The notes beneath the pieces are model-generated. The model was not told the origin of the DNA and searched no databases. It saw nothing but the letters and a program-made list of their open reading frames with translations. From assembly GCA_035622315.1 (NCBI GenBank), contig DASPVP010000106.1:1-36740 (forward strand): a stretch of 36,740 nucleotides of DNA, given 5' to 3'. Below are positions 23,818 through 31,313 of the stretch, one piece after another. Position 1 is the first letter of the stretch, and each line of letters opens with the position of its first letter. Made by a program: the position numbers and the translations under genes. This stretch comes from JAJPHJ01 sp035622315 (lineage in GTDB: Bacteria > Vulcanimicrobiota > Vulcanimicrobiia > Eremiobacterales > Eremiobacteraceae).

Positions 23818-24165
23818 ATGCTTCCGTCTCTCATCTTCGCGGCAACCCCTGCCGCGAGTCTTCCGACCGCCGTTCCAAACGCTTTGCCCACCAACTTTCA
23901 GTATGCCCAAGCCACGTTTGCATCCCAACATCCGATCCTGCTCGTCATCATCCAAGCGCTATTCATTCTCACATCGGTCGTCCTCGTCGCGCTGATGTCG
24001 ATGCAGACGACGAAGAACGAAGGCCTCTCAGGCAGCATCGGCGGACGCGCTGAGTCCGCTTACCGCGGACGCCTCGGCTTCGATCAACAGTTGACGAGAC
24101 TCACAGGTGGCATCGCGTCGGCGTACGTCGTGCTCGCCATCGCCTATTTTTTGATCACGCGCTAA
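23818..24165 (+). CDS. secG: Preprotein translocase subunit SecG
   Basis: SecG is the small SecYEG subunit that stimulates protein export. The product (115 residues) has two membrane helices (HPILLVIIQALFILTSVVLV and GIASAYVVLAIAYFLIT) and the loop signature MQTTKNEGLSGSIGG between them. The N-terminus is about 35 residues longer than in most SecG proteins and begins with a hydrophobic stretch (MLPSLIFAATPAASLPTAVP) that might be an extra helix or signal. The ATG at 23818 is the first in frame; a later start is not seen before the first helix, so the extension looks real. Confidence 0.9.
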   Translation: MLPSLIFAATPAASLPTAVPNALPTNFQYAQATFASQHPILLVIIQALFILTSVVLVALMSMQTTKNEGLSGSIGGRAESAYRGRLGFDQQLTRLTGGIASAYVVLAIAYFLITR

Positions 24166-24218
24166 GCGCTAGGAAAATCCCACCGACAATCGGAATGAGC
24201 GCACACTTCTAGAGCGGG

Positions 24219-25256
24219 GTGGCTTACACGGACCCTATGTTGCTTAGTGTCAAGGACCTGGTGGTCACCTTCAAGACCGAAGACGGCATCGTCCGTGCCG
24301 TCAACGGTCTCTCGTTCAGCCTCAAGGCGGGCGAGACGCTTGGCATCGTCGGCGAGTCAGGATCCGGTAAGAGCGTCACCGCGCTCTCCATCATGCGGCT
24401 CATCGCCATGCCGCCTGGACGCATCGAGGGCGGCTCCATCGAGTTCGGCGGACAAGACCTGCTCAAAGTGGGCGAGGCGCAGATGCGCCAGATCCGCGGC
24501 AACAAGATCTCGATGATCTTCCAGGACCCCATGACGAGCCTGAACCCGGTGCTCACGGTCGGAGACCAGGTAGCGGAAGCGATCATGCTGCACCAGCATC
24601 GCAATCGAAGGGATGCCATGGAGCGCGCCCTCGAGATGCTGAGGATCGTTCGCATTCCCGAGGCAGAGCGGCGCATCAACAACTATCCGCACCAGTTCTC
24701 GGGCGGCATGCGCCAACGCGTCATGATCGCGATGGCGCTCGCCTGCGACCCGCAACTGCTCATCGCAGACGAGCCCACAACTGCGCTCGACGTGACCATC
24801 CAAGCGCAGATCCTTGACCTCATGCGCGACTTGCAGCAGCGTCTCAATTCCGCCATCATCATGATCACCCACGACCTGGGCGTGGTCGCAGAGATCTGCG
24901 AACGCGTGCTCGTCATGTACGCGGGCAACATGGTGGAGTACGGGACCGTGGATCAGATCTTCCGAGAGCCGAAGCACCCGTATACGTGGGGTCTGTTGCA
25001 GTCGTTGCCGCGGCTCGACGAGACAGGACGTAAGCGTCTCGTCCCCATCGACGGCCAGCCACCGAACCTCTTGCGGCTGCCGGTCGGTTGTTCGTTTGCC
25101 GCGCGATGCCGTTATGCGCTCCCGGAATGTCCGACCACGCCCCCGCCCCTGATCGATTTCGGAAACGGCCATCTGGCGCGCTGCGTGCTATATAAGGAAG
25201 ACAGAGGACTCGACTTGCGCGATCTCAAGCTCCAGAACGCGGCGCAAAGTGGCTGA
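24219..25256 (+). CDS. Oligopeptide/dipeptide ABC transporter ATPase (OppD/DppD type)
   Basis: This is an ATP-hydrolysing subunit of a peptide importer. It has Walker A GESGSGKS (about residues 46-53), the signature FSGGMRQRVMIAMAL, Walker B LLIADEPTTALD and the switch MITHDLGVV. The C-terminal oligopeptide-transporter domain contains the cysteine-rich CSFAARCRYALPEC, probably a small Fe-S or metal site as in the family. The GTG at 24219 is taken; the ATG at 24237 is an alternative and neither has a strong Shine-Dalgarno sequence. The next gene overlaps by 8 bp. Permease and binding-protein genes are not in the window, so the substrate is unknown. Confidence 0.92.
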   Translation: MAYTDPMLLSVKDLVVTFKTEDGIVRAVNGLSFSLKAGETLGIVGESGSGKSVTALSIMRLIAMPPGRIEGGSIEFGGQDLLKVGEAQMRQIRGNKISMIFQDPMTSLNPVLTVGDQVAEAIMLHQHRNRRDAMERALEMLRIVRIPEAERRINNYPHQFSGGMRQRVMIAMALACDPQLLIADEPTTALDVTIQAQILDLMRDLQQRLNSAIIMITHDLGVVAEICERVLVMYAGNMVEYGTVDQIFREPKHPYTWGLLQSLPRLDETGRKRLVPIDGQPPNLLRLPVGCSFAARCRYALPECPTTPPPLIDFGNGHLARCVLYKEDRGLDLRDLKLQNAAQSG

Positions 25257-26286
25257 GAACAACCCCCAGTTGGTCGAAGTCCGGGACCTGACCAAGTACT
25301 TCCCGGTGACCCACGGCGTGTTTTCGAGGCACGTCGCGGATGTGAAGGCCGTGGACGGCGTCAGCCTGACCATCGAGCCGGGCGAGACGTTGGGACTCGT
25401 CGGGGAATCGGGTTCAGGCAAGACGACGCTCGGACGCTGCGTGCTGCGGCTCTTGGAACCCACGAGCGGTCAGGTGCTCTTCGAGGGTGAGGACATCACT
25501 CATGTGCCCCGCAAGGTCATGCGTTCGCTGCGCAAGCAGATGCAGATCATCTTCCAAGACCCGTACGCGAGCCTCAACCCCCGCATGACCGTCGGCGACA
25601 TCGTCGCCGAGCCGCTTATCATCCATGGTTTGGCGCGTGGCAAGGAAGTCGACGTGCGGGTCCACGAGCTCTTGCGCACGGTCGGGCTTTCACCGTACCA
25701 CGCCAACCGCTATCCGCACGAATTCTCGGGAGGGCAGCGTCAGCGCATCGGCGTCGCGCGTGCCCTTGCCGTGAACCCGAAGTTTATCGTCGCAGACGAG
25801 CCCGTGTCAGCATTGGATGTGTCCATCCAGGCGCAAGTGGTCAACCTCTTGCAAGACCTGCAAGAACGGTTGCGCCTGACCTATCTGTTCATCGCTCACG
25901 ACCTCTCAGTTGTGCGGCACATCTCCGACCGCGTGGCGGTCATGTATGTCGGCAAGCTGGTGGAAGTCGCAAGCCGAGACGAGCTGTACGAGCGGCCGCT
26001 CCATCCGTACACGCAAGCGCTGCTCTCGGCCATCCCGATACCAGACCCGCGCTTGGAAGCGCGGCGCGAACGGATCATCCTCCAAGGCGACATCCCGTCG
26101 CCCCTAAACCCGCCGTCAGGCTGCCGCTTCCACACGCGCTGTCCGATCGCGTACGAACGATGCCGCGTCGAAGTCCCCGAGCTTTTGAGCTATAACGGAC
26201 ACCAAGTCGCCTGCCACAAAGTGCAAGAACTCGGCGGCGCCCAGCCCCAAATCCGCGGCACCACGACAACGCCCGCCGCCTCCTAA
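25249..26286 (+). CDS. Oligopeptide/dipeptide ABC transporter ATPase (OppF/DppF type)
   Basis: The second ATPase of the pair has Walker A GESGSGKTTLGRCVLRLLEP, with the OppF-like preceding TKYFPVTHGVFSRHVADVKA. The signature FSGGQRQRIGVARAL, Walker B FIVADEPVSALDVS and switch FIAHDLSVVRHIS follow. The C-terminal oligopeptide domain (SGCRFHTRCPIAYERC) again has the cysteine motif. The product has 345 residues. The GTG at 25249 overlaps the end of the first ATPase gene, so the two should be made in equal amounts and form a heterodimer. REP units follow directly after the stop. Confidence 0.92.
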   Translation: MAENNPQLVEVRDLTKYFPVTHGVFSRHVADVKAVDGVSLTIEPGETLGLVGESGSGKTTLGRCVLRLLEPTSGQVLFEGEDITHVPRKVMRSLRKQMQIIFQDPYASLNPRMTVGDIVAEPLIIHGLARGKEVDVRVHELLRTVGLSPYHANRYPHEFSGGQRQRIGVARALAVNPKFIVADEPVSALDVSIQAQVVNLLQDLQERLRLTYLFIAHDLSVVRHISDRVAVMYVGKLVEVASRDELYERPLHPYTQALLSAIPIPDPRLEARRERIILQGDIPSPLNPPSGCRFHTRCPIAYERCRVEVPELLSYNGHQVACHKVQELGGAQPQIRGTTTTPAAS

Positions 26287-26289
26287 AGT

Positions 26290-26314
26290 GTAACGGCCGA
26301 CCTTCAGGTCGGCC
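26290..26314 (+). repeat. REP-like unit, family A, downstream of oppF
   Basis: GTAAC plus the palindrome GGCCGACCTTCAGGTCGGCC (26295-26314); one mismatch over 25 bp to the unit at 26341. A degenerate half unit (GTGCCGCCGACC) follows at about 26322-26333, making a small cluster in the same orientation. Confidence 0.9.
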
Positions 26315-26340
26315 CGCAAGTGTGCCGCCGACCCTTGAAT

Positions 26341-26365
26341 GTAGCGGCCGACCTTCAGGTCGGCC
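26341..26365 (+). repeat. REP-like unit, family A, left end of RAYT unit
   Basis: GTAGC (26341-26345) is followed by a perfect palindrome with 8- to 9-bp arms (26346-26365). Its last base is the first base of the CTA that forms the RAYT TAG stop on the minus strand. Confidence 0.92.
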
Positions 26366-26829
26366 TAGTACGTATCGACACAACCCAAGAACGGATAGTC
26401 CTTAGATTCTCGGACTAGGCCGGCTCGAACGGGGTTCAGCAAGGTGTATTTCACATAGTCGTTAGGGTCCTCGTACTCTCGCTTAACTCGCTCGTGAAAC
26501 CCGCGCATCCAGACAACGTCGTCGAGATGGCGAGCCGCATGCCGAATGCTGGCTTTGAGAACTGCGACAAGCGTTGACAAGCGGCCGCTGCGCGCTCGAA
26601 GTTTGAGCAACAAATGGATGTGGTCGGGCATGATGCAGTAGGCGTACAGATAGTATCGCCCGCGCTCCCGGTAGGTGAGGACCACGTCTCTGGCGATTGC
26701 TGCGACCTCTGGGTCCGAGAACACACGCTCTCGGTTCCTTATGCACGCCGTGACAAAATAAGTTCTTACAGCCGAGTAGTCAAAAGCAGGCAATCTTGGC
26801 GGGCGCGAGGATCGAACCACACCTTCCAT
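26365..26829 (-). CDS. REP-associated tyrosine transposase (RAYT, Y1/IS200-like)
   Basis: RAYTs are single-domain HUH nucleases related to the IS200/IS605 TnpA transposase; they bind and cleave REP hairpins next to a GTAG tetranucleotide. The 154-residue protein shows the family pattern: YFVTACIRNRERVF near the N-terminus, the HUH motif in YCIMPDHIHLLLKL (H70 and H72), WMRGFHERVKREYEDPNDYV, and YTLLNPVRAGLVRESKDYP. Tyr125 or Tyr128 is the likely nucleophile. The start is the ATG at 26829. Base composition is visibly less GC-rich than its neighbours, which suits a transferred or mobile gene. It is a single gene bounded by REP units, with no passenger. Confidence 0.9.
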   Translation of the reverse strand: MEGVVRSSRPPRLPAFDYSAVRTYFVTACIRNRERVFSDPEVAAIARDVVLTYRERGRYYLYAYCIMPDHIHLLLKLRARSGRLSTLVAVLKASIRHAARHLDDVVWMRGFHERVKREYEDPNDYVKYTLLNPVRAGLVRESKDYPFLGCVDTY

Positions 26830-26861
26830 CTCGCGACGACCGGCCTGTTTGGCTAGGCTAG

Positions 26862-26886
26862 GGCCGACCTAAAGGTCGGCCGCTAC
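26862..26886 (-). repeat. REP-like unit, family A, right end of RAYT unit (inverted)
   Basis: The palindrome GGCCGACCTAAAGGTCGGCC (26862-26881) is followed by GCTAC, so the GTAGC foot is on the minus strand. Over 25 bp it differs from the left end only in one loop base. Confidence 0.92.
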
Positions 26887-26908
26887 AGGGCATTCCCATG
26901 TCCCGATT

Positions 26909-26938
26909 TTGACGCATCTTGACGCTATGGTGTATAGT
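26909..26938 (+). promoter_or_regulatory. Predicted sigma-70 promoter of topA
   Basis: TTGACG (26909-26914) and TATAGT (26933-26938) are separated by 18 bp. A second TTGACG at 26919-26924 makes a 10-bp-spaced direct repeat. The predicted transcription start is near 26945, just ahead of the GTG at 26958. Confidence 0.6.
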
Positions 26939-26957
26939 AGGGGACGTTTGAACTGCT

Positions 26958-29207
26958 GTGGCGGCGTCCCGCAGAGCAAGTTCGACCGGAAAGGCCAGTT
27001 TGTCGAAGTCCCTCATCATCGTTGAATCGCCCGCCAAAGCGCGCACGCTCAAGAAGTTTTTGGGGTCGCGCTACCAAGTGCTCGCATCGGTCGGCCACGT
27101 GCGCGACCTTCCGAAGAGCCGCCTTGGCGTCGACATCGAGCATGACTTCACGCCATCCTATGTGACCATCAAAGGCAAAGGCGACGTCATCAAAGAGCTG
27201 CGCAGCGCGGCGAAAAAAGCGAGCGTCGTCTATCTCGCGACCGACCCTGACCGCGAAGGCGAAGCGATCGCCTGGCATCTGGCCGAGCTGTTGAAGCTCC
27301 AAGATCCCAAACGTATCGAGCTGCACGAGATCACGAAGACCGCGGCGCAACAGGCGCTCAAGCATCCCGACGCGATCAATGTCGACCGGGTGAACGCCCA
27401 GCAGGCGCGGCGCATCCTTGACCGGCTCGTCGGCTATCAGATCTCGCCGCTGCTGTGGCGCAAGGTCCGCGGCGGCCTATCGGCAGGTCGCGTCCAGTCG
27501 GTCGCGGTCAAGCTGATCGTGGATCGCGAACGCGAGATCAAAGCATTTCAAAAGCACGAATACTGGACGGTCTCCGCGACCTTGTGGCCGTACGGCCACC
27601 ACGACGCGCTCCACACATTCGTGGCCGATCTTATTTCGGTGGGCGGCAAGCGTGCGAACCTGCCGGACGATATCGCCGCAGCCGTCGGCTCGAAGAGCGC
27701 GTATGTCACGACGAGCGAGGACGCGCACGCGATCGCCGAGCGGCTGAAGGACACGCCGTTCTCCGTCGGTTCGATCAAGCGGGCCGAGCGGCGCGACAAT
27801 CCACGGAGTCCGTTCACCACGAGCACGCTCCAGCAAGAGGCCTCGCGGCGCTTGAAGATGCGCGTGCGCAAGACCATGCAGATCGCGCAAGGCCTCTACG
27901 AAGGTGTCGATACGGGCGAGGGGACGGTCGGCCTCATCACCTACATGCGCACCGACTCCACGCGTCTGTCGGAGGCGGCGCAGATGATGGCGCGCGAGTA
28001 CATCGTGCAACGCTTTGGCGAGGCCTATCACGGCGGCCGCCAGTACAAAGTTTCCGAGAGCGCCCAAGACGCACACGAGGCCATCCGACCGACCGACGTC
28101 AACCGGACGCCGGAAACCATGGCTCAGTACCTCGACGCACCGCAGCTGAAGCTCTACCGGCTAATCTGGGAGCGCTTCGTGGCAAGCCAGATGTCGCCTG
28201 CGATCTACGATCAGACGACAATCGATGTCAAAGCCGGCGACTGCGTGCTGCGCGCGACCGGCAGCGTTTTGAAGTTCGCGGGCTACACCGCGATCTATCA
28301 GGAGACACGTGACGAGGACACGACGGAAGAAGAGGAGCGGCGCAAGCAGCTGCCGCCCGTCGACGAAGGCCAAAACCTCGATCTCCGCAAGCTGAGCCCG
28401 GACCGCCACGAGACGCAGCCACCACCGCGCTTCACCGAGGCGAGCCTCGTCAAAGCGCTCGAAGAGAAAGGCATCGGGCGCCCAAGCACATACGCGACCA
28501 TCGTCGAGACGATCCAAGGGCGCGGCTACGTGCGCCTCGTCGAGCGGCGATTCGAGCCGCAAGACATCGGCTACGTCGTCACGGAGCTGCTCGAGGAGTA
28601 CTTCAAAGAGGTCGTCGACACGAACTTCACATCCGAGATGGAGCAGCGCCTGGATCGCGTTGAGGAAGCTCAAGACGATTGGGTCTCCCTGTTGCGGACC
28701 TTTTATGGGCCGTTCTCGGCAGATCTGCAGCGTGCCGAGGAGCATTTCCCCAAAGTCGAACTCGAAGAAGACGAGACCGACGAAGTCTGCCCTACCTGTG
28801 GCCGCCCGATGAAGATCAAGACCGGCCGTTTCGGCAAGTTCTTGGCATGCTCGGGATACCCCGAGTGCAAGACGACCCGGCCGATCGTCAAGGATTCCGG
28901 CGTCATCTGCCCACGCGACGGTGGCCGCATCCTCGAGCGGCGCAGCAAGCGCGGACGCGTCTTCTACGGATGCGAGAAGTATCCGGAGTGCACGTTCGTC
29001 GCCTGGGATAGCCCGATCGTTGGATCCGCATGCGCGGTATGCGGGTCGTTCCTCGTCCGCAAGCATGGACGAGCCGAGGGGAAGATCGTCTGTCCTGTGG
29101 ACGGAAGCCATGAGCATGGATTTGTCGAACCGAGCGCCACGCCCGCGAGCCCTGAGGCGACGAGCGACATCTCCCAGGACACCGAGGCATCGAGGCTTTC
29201 GGCTTAG
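26958..29207 (+). CDS. topA: DNA topoisomerase I (TopA)
   Basis: TopA relaxes negative supercoils by a transient 5'-phosphotyrosine break. The 749-residue protein has the Toprim domain (LIIVESPAKARTLKKFLGSR, ATDPDREGEAIAWHL), the catalytic tyrosine in LITYMRTDSTRLS (about residue 331), and AHEAIRPTDV. Three C-terminal zinc-ribbon modules follow: CPTCGRPMKIKTGRFGKFLA with its paired CSGYPEC, CPRDGGRI with CEKYPEC, and CAVCGSF with CPVDGSH. The GTG at 26958 is the first start after the promoter; the TTG at 27000 is an alternative nearer the Toprim core. The topA-trmFO-hslV order resembles that in Firmicutes. Confidence 0.96.
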   Translation: MAASRRASSTGKASLSKSLIIVESPAKARTLKKFLGSRYQVLASVGHVRDLPKSRLGVDIEHDFTPSYVTIKGKGDVIKELRSAAKKASVVYLATDPDREGEAIAWHLAELLKLQDPKRIELHEITKTAAQQALKHPDAINVDRVNAQQARRILDRLVGYQISPLLWRKVRGGLSAGRVQSVAVKLIVDREREIKAFQKHEYWTVSATLWPYGHHDALHTFVADLISVGGKRANLPDDIAAAVGSKSAYVTTSEDAHAIAERLKDTPFSVGSIKRAERRDNPRSPFTTSTLQQEASRRLKMRVRKTMQIAQGLYEGVDTGEGTVGLITYMRTDSTRLSEAAQMMAREYIVQRFGEAYHGGRQYKVSESAQDAHEAIRPTDVNRTPETMAQYLDAPQLKLYRLIWERFVASQMSPAIYDQTTIDVKAGDCVLRATGSVLKFAGYTAIYQETRDEDTTEEEERRKQLPPVDEGQNLDLRKLSPDRHETQPPPRFTEASLVKALEEKGIGRPSTYATIVETIQGRGYVRLVERRFEPQDIGYVVTELLEEYFKEVVDTNFTSEMEQRLDRVEEAQDDWVSLLRTFYGPFSADLQRAEEHFPKVELEEDETDEVCPTCGRPMKIKTGRFGKFLACSGYPECKTTRPIVKDSGVICPRDGGRILERRSKRGRVFYGCEKYPECTFVAWDSPIVGSACAVCGSFLVRKHGRAEGKIVCPVDGSHEHGFVEPSATPASPEATSDISQDTEASRLSA

Positions 29208-29234
29208 CCTAAAACACCGGACCAGAAAGAGCGC

Positions 29235-30632
29235 GTGAGCAGAAATATCCGGGTCATCGGCGCGGGTCTTGCCGGTTGCGAGGCCGCGTGGCAGGCGGCC
29301 AATCTCGGCGCGCATGTGACGCTTTATGAGATGCGCCCTTCCGTGAGCACGGGCGCGCATCGCACAAGCGACTTCGCAGAACTCGTCTGCAGCAACAGTC
29401 TGCGCTCCATATCGCTTGAGAACGCGGTCGGCCTCTTGAAAGAAGAGCTCGCCCGTCTGGGGTCGCTCATCGTCAGCGCAGCACGTGAGACGGCCGTGCC
29501 GGCAGGCGGTGCGCTCGCGGTAGACCGCGAGCGTTTCTCAGAAAGTGTGGAATCGCGGCTGCAAAGCCACCCATCCATCACGATCAAGCGCGAAGAAGTC
29601 CGATCGCTCGATGGCAAGGAGCCGACGATCGTCGCATGCGGTCCGCTCGCATCGCCGGCGCTTGCAGACGAGCTCGCTCGTCTGTGCGGCAAGCCGCAGC
29701 TCCACTATTACGACGCCGCTTCGCCGATCGTGAGCGCGGATTCCATCGACATGTCGCAGGTGTTCGCAGGCTCGAGGTATGGGAAAGGCGGCGATGACTA
29801 TCTGAACATCCCGCTCGATCGCGAGCAGTATCTCGAACTCGTCACCGACCTTGTGAATAGCCCCAAGGCAGCGCCCCACGGAGCGTTAGAGACACTCGAC
29901 GAAGCTTCAATCGAGTACTTTGAAGCATGCTTGCCCGTCGAAGAGATGGCGCGTCGCGGCGTCGACACGCTTCGGTTTGGGCCGCTCAAACCCGTCGGCC
30001 TTCAAAGGCGAGATGTAGGGGGCGATTGCCAAATCGCCCCATACGCGGTCGTGCAATTGCGGCGCGAGAACGCCGCGGGGACTGCTTACAACATGGTCGG
30101 CTTTCAGACGCGGCTCACGTGGCCCGCGCAAAAAGCGACCTTTGGTAAGCTTCCGGGACTCCACGATGCCGAGTGGTTGCGTCTCGGCGTCATGCACCGC
30201 AACACGTTCGTCGACGCGCCGCGCGTGCTCGCCGAGGATCTTTCGTTGCGAAATGCGGCGCACGTCTTTCTTGCGGGGCAAGTGAGCGGCTGCGAAGGCT
30301 ACGTGGAAGCGGCTGCGACGGGCTTGCTCGCCGCGCACAATGCCTGGCGAAGGATCTCTGAGAACCATATCCCATTTCGTCCCTCGACTGCAACCGCACT
30401 CGGCGCGTTGCTCGCCTATTTGCAGGACACGACGAGCCCGGATTTCCAACCCCAAAACGTGACCTTTGCATATTTCTCCCCGCTCGCGTCGTCTGTGCGC
30501 GATAAACGCGAGCGACGCAGGTTGATGGCGCAGCGGTCTTTGTCTGAGGTCGACCGCATCGCAGCGGAACTCGCGGCGCAACGCGCAGCGGTGGACCTGC
30601 AGATCCGCCCGCTCGAGAAGAGCTACGCATGA
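29235..30632 (+). CDS. trmFO: Folate-dependent tRNA(uracil-5)-methyltransferase TrmFO, with internal REP
   Basis: TrmFO makes m5U54 in the T-loop of tRNA, using methylene-THF and FAD. The 465-residue protein has the FAD motif IRVIGAGLAGCEAAWQAANL near the start, TSDFAELVCSNSLRS, the catalytic ACGPLASPALADEL region, and the conserved C-terminal GVMHRNTFVDAPRVL and FLAGQVSGCEGYVEAAATGL. Residues 260-269 (DVGGDCQIAP) are encoded by a family B REP unit. TrmFO proteins usually have about 8 residues between the VGL and PYAVVQL motifs; here there are about 12, suggesting an in-frame gain. The start is the GTG at 29235. The stop overlaps the hslV ATG. Confidence 0.95.
   Translation: MSRNIRVIGAGLAGCEAAWQAANLGAHVTLYEMRPSVSTGAHRTSDFAELVCSNSLRSISLENAVGLLKEELARLGSLIVSAARETAVPAGGALAVDRERFSESVESRLQSHPSITIKREEVRSLDGKEPTIVACGPLASPALADELARLCGKPQLHYYDAASPIVSADSIDMSQVFAGSRYGKGGDDYLNIPLDREQYLELVTDLVNSPKAAPHGALETLDEASIEYFEACLPVEEMARRGVDTLRFGPLKPVGLQRRDVGGDCQIAPYAVVQLRRENAAGTAYNMVGFQTRLTWPAQKATFGKLPGLHDAEWLRLGVMHRNTFVDAPRVLAEDLSLRNAAHVFLAGQVSGCEGYVEAAATGLLAAHNAWRRISENHIPFRPSTATALGALLAYLQDTTSPDFQPQNVTFAYFSPLASSVRDKRERRRLMAQRSLSEVDRIAAELAAQRAAVDLQIRPLEKSYA
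30015..30040 (+). repeat. REP-like unit, family B, inside the trmFO coding sequence
   Basis: The GTAG foot (30015-30018) is followed by GGGGCGATT / AATCGCCCC arms with a GCCA loop (30019-30040). This is the same family as 7557-7581. It is translated in the trmFO frame, codons 261-269. Confidence 0.8.
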
Positions 30633-31156
30633 TGCGATCCACCACGATCGTGGCGGTGATCCGCGACGGTCATCTCGCGATAGCAGGCGACGGCCAAGTC
30701 ACCTTCGACAAGACGATCATGAAGCAAAAAGCGCGCAAGATCCGGCGGATCGGCGACGGGAAAGTGCTTGCGGGCTTCGCCGGTTCTGCTGCCGATGGCA
30801 TCACGCTCTTGGACAAGTTCGAGAGCAAGCTGTCCGAGTTCCGGGGAAACCTGACGCGCGCGGCGGTCGAGCTCGCGAAGGAATGGCGCACCGACCGGTA
30901 CTTGCGCCGCCTCGAGGCGCTGCTCATCGTAGGAGACACCGAGCATCTTTTCGTTCTTTCAGGAACGGGCGATGTCGTCGAGCCGGACGAGGCGGTCGCC
31001 GCGATCGGGAGCGGGGGCCCATATGCTCAGGCAGCCGCATCCGCCTTGCTGAAACACACCGCGCTGCCTGCGGACGCCATCGCGCGCGAGGCCCTAGCCA
31101 TCGCGGCGAAGATATGCATATATACCAATGAAGAAGTGGCGGTAGAAATGCTCTAG
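30629..31156 (+). CDS. hslV: ATP-dependent protease subunit HslV (ClpQ)
   Basis: HslV is the proteasome-like peptidase of the HslUV complex. The 175-residue protein has the N-terminal threonine region STTIVAVIRDGHLAIAGDGQ, KARKIRRI, GFAGSAADGITLLDKFESKL, and IGSGGPYAQAAASALL, all family hallmarks. The catalytic Thr would be residue 5 from the ATG at 30629 (or 4 from ATG 30632), so a few residues must be removed to expose it. The gene overlaps the trmFO stop by ATGA. No hslU follows, although hslV and hslU are usually adjacent. Confidence 0.94.
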   Translation: MMRSTTIVAVIRDGHLAIAGDGQVTFDKTIMKQKARKIRRIGDGKVLAGFAGSAADGITLLDKFESKLSEFRGNLTRAAVELAKEWRTDRYLRRLEALLIVGDTEHLFVLSGTGDVVEPDEAVAAIGSGGPYAQAAASALLKHTALPADAIAREALAIAAKICIYTNEEVAVEML

Positions 31157-31216
31157 ACGAGTCCTGAAAGCGGTTCGCGGGACAGAGGATTATCAGAGCG
31201 TTAATTTAGAATTAAT

Positions 31217-31243
31217 GGCCTTGCGGTTTGCCGCAGGGCCTTT
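31217..31243 (+). terminator. Hairpin after hslV, probable terminator
   Basis: A 10-bp stem, GGCCTTGCGG / CCGCAGGGCC with a TTTG loop and one G-T pair (31217-31240), is followed by only three T residues. It lies 60 nt after the hslV stop. An AT-rich patch (TTAATTTAGAATTAA) precedes it. The weak T-tract leaves open that it is a 5' leader structure of the next gene. Confidence 0.5.
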
Positions 31244-31313
31244 GTGCGCCCTGGGGCGGTCGCGCTTTAGGAGTCGTGCGTGACTGCATGGCTGCTAATA
31301 GAAAGGGTACACA

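Larger units (their letters stand above)
26341..26886. mobile_element. REP-bounded RAYT unit (REPtron-like)
   Basis: The unit is bounded by 25-bp inverted repeats. The left end (26341-26365) is GTAGC plus GGCCGACCTTCAGGTCGGCC. The right end (26862-26886) is the reverse complement with one base changed in the loop. Both GTAG feet point outward. A single RAYT gene fills the 496 bp between them, and its stop codon begins at the edge of the left palindrome. This is the layout of known REP-RAYT units, in which the protein recognises the GTAG foot and hairpin. Mobility as a unit is inferred and not shown. Confidence 0.85.

Noticed and set aside
26290..26886. A CRISPR array in the repeat cluster near 26.3 kb
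   Set aside because: The repeats are palindromes in both orientations, with unequal spacing and a transposase gene between them; no regular spacers and no cas genes.
28161..29360. A 399-codon open frame opposite topA
   Set aside because: Covers the topA zinc ribbons and runs into trmFO; no motif; shadow.
31207..31212. TAGAAT as a -10 box for the TonB-type receptor gene
   Set aside because: No -35 element at a proper distance, and a terminator-like hairpin follows directly, so it was not listed as a promoter.
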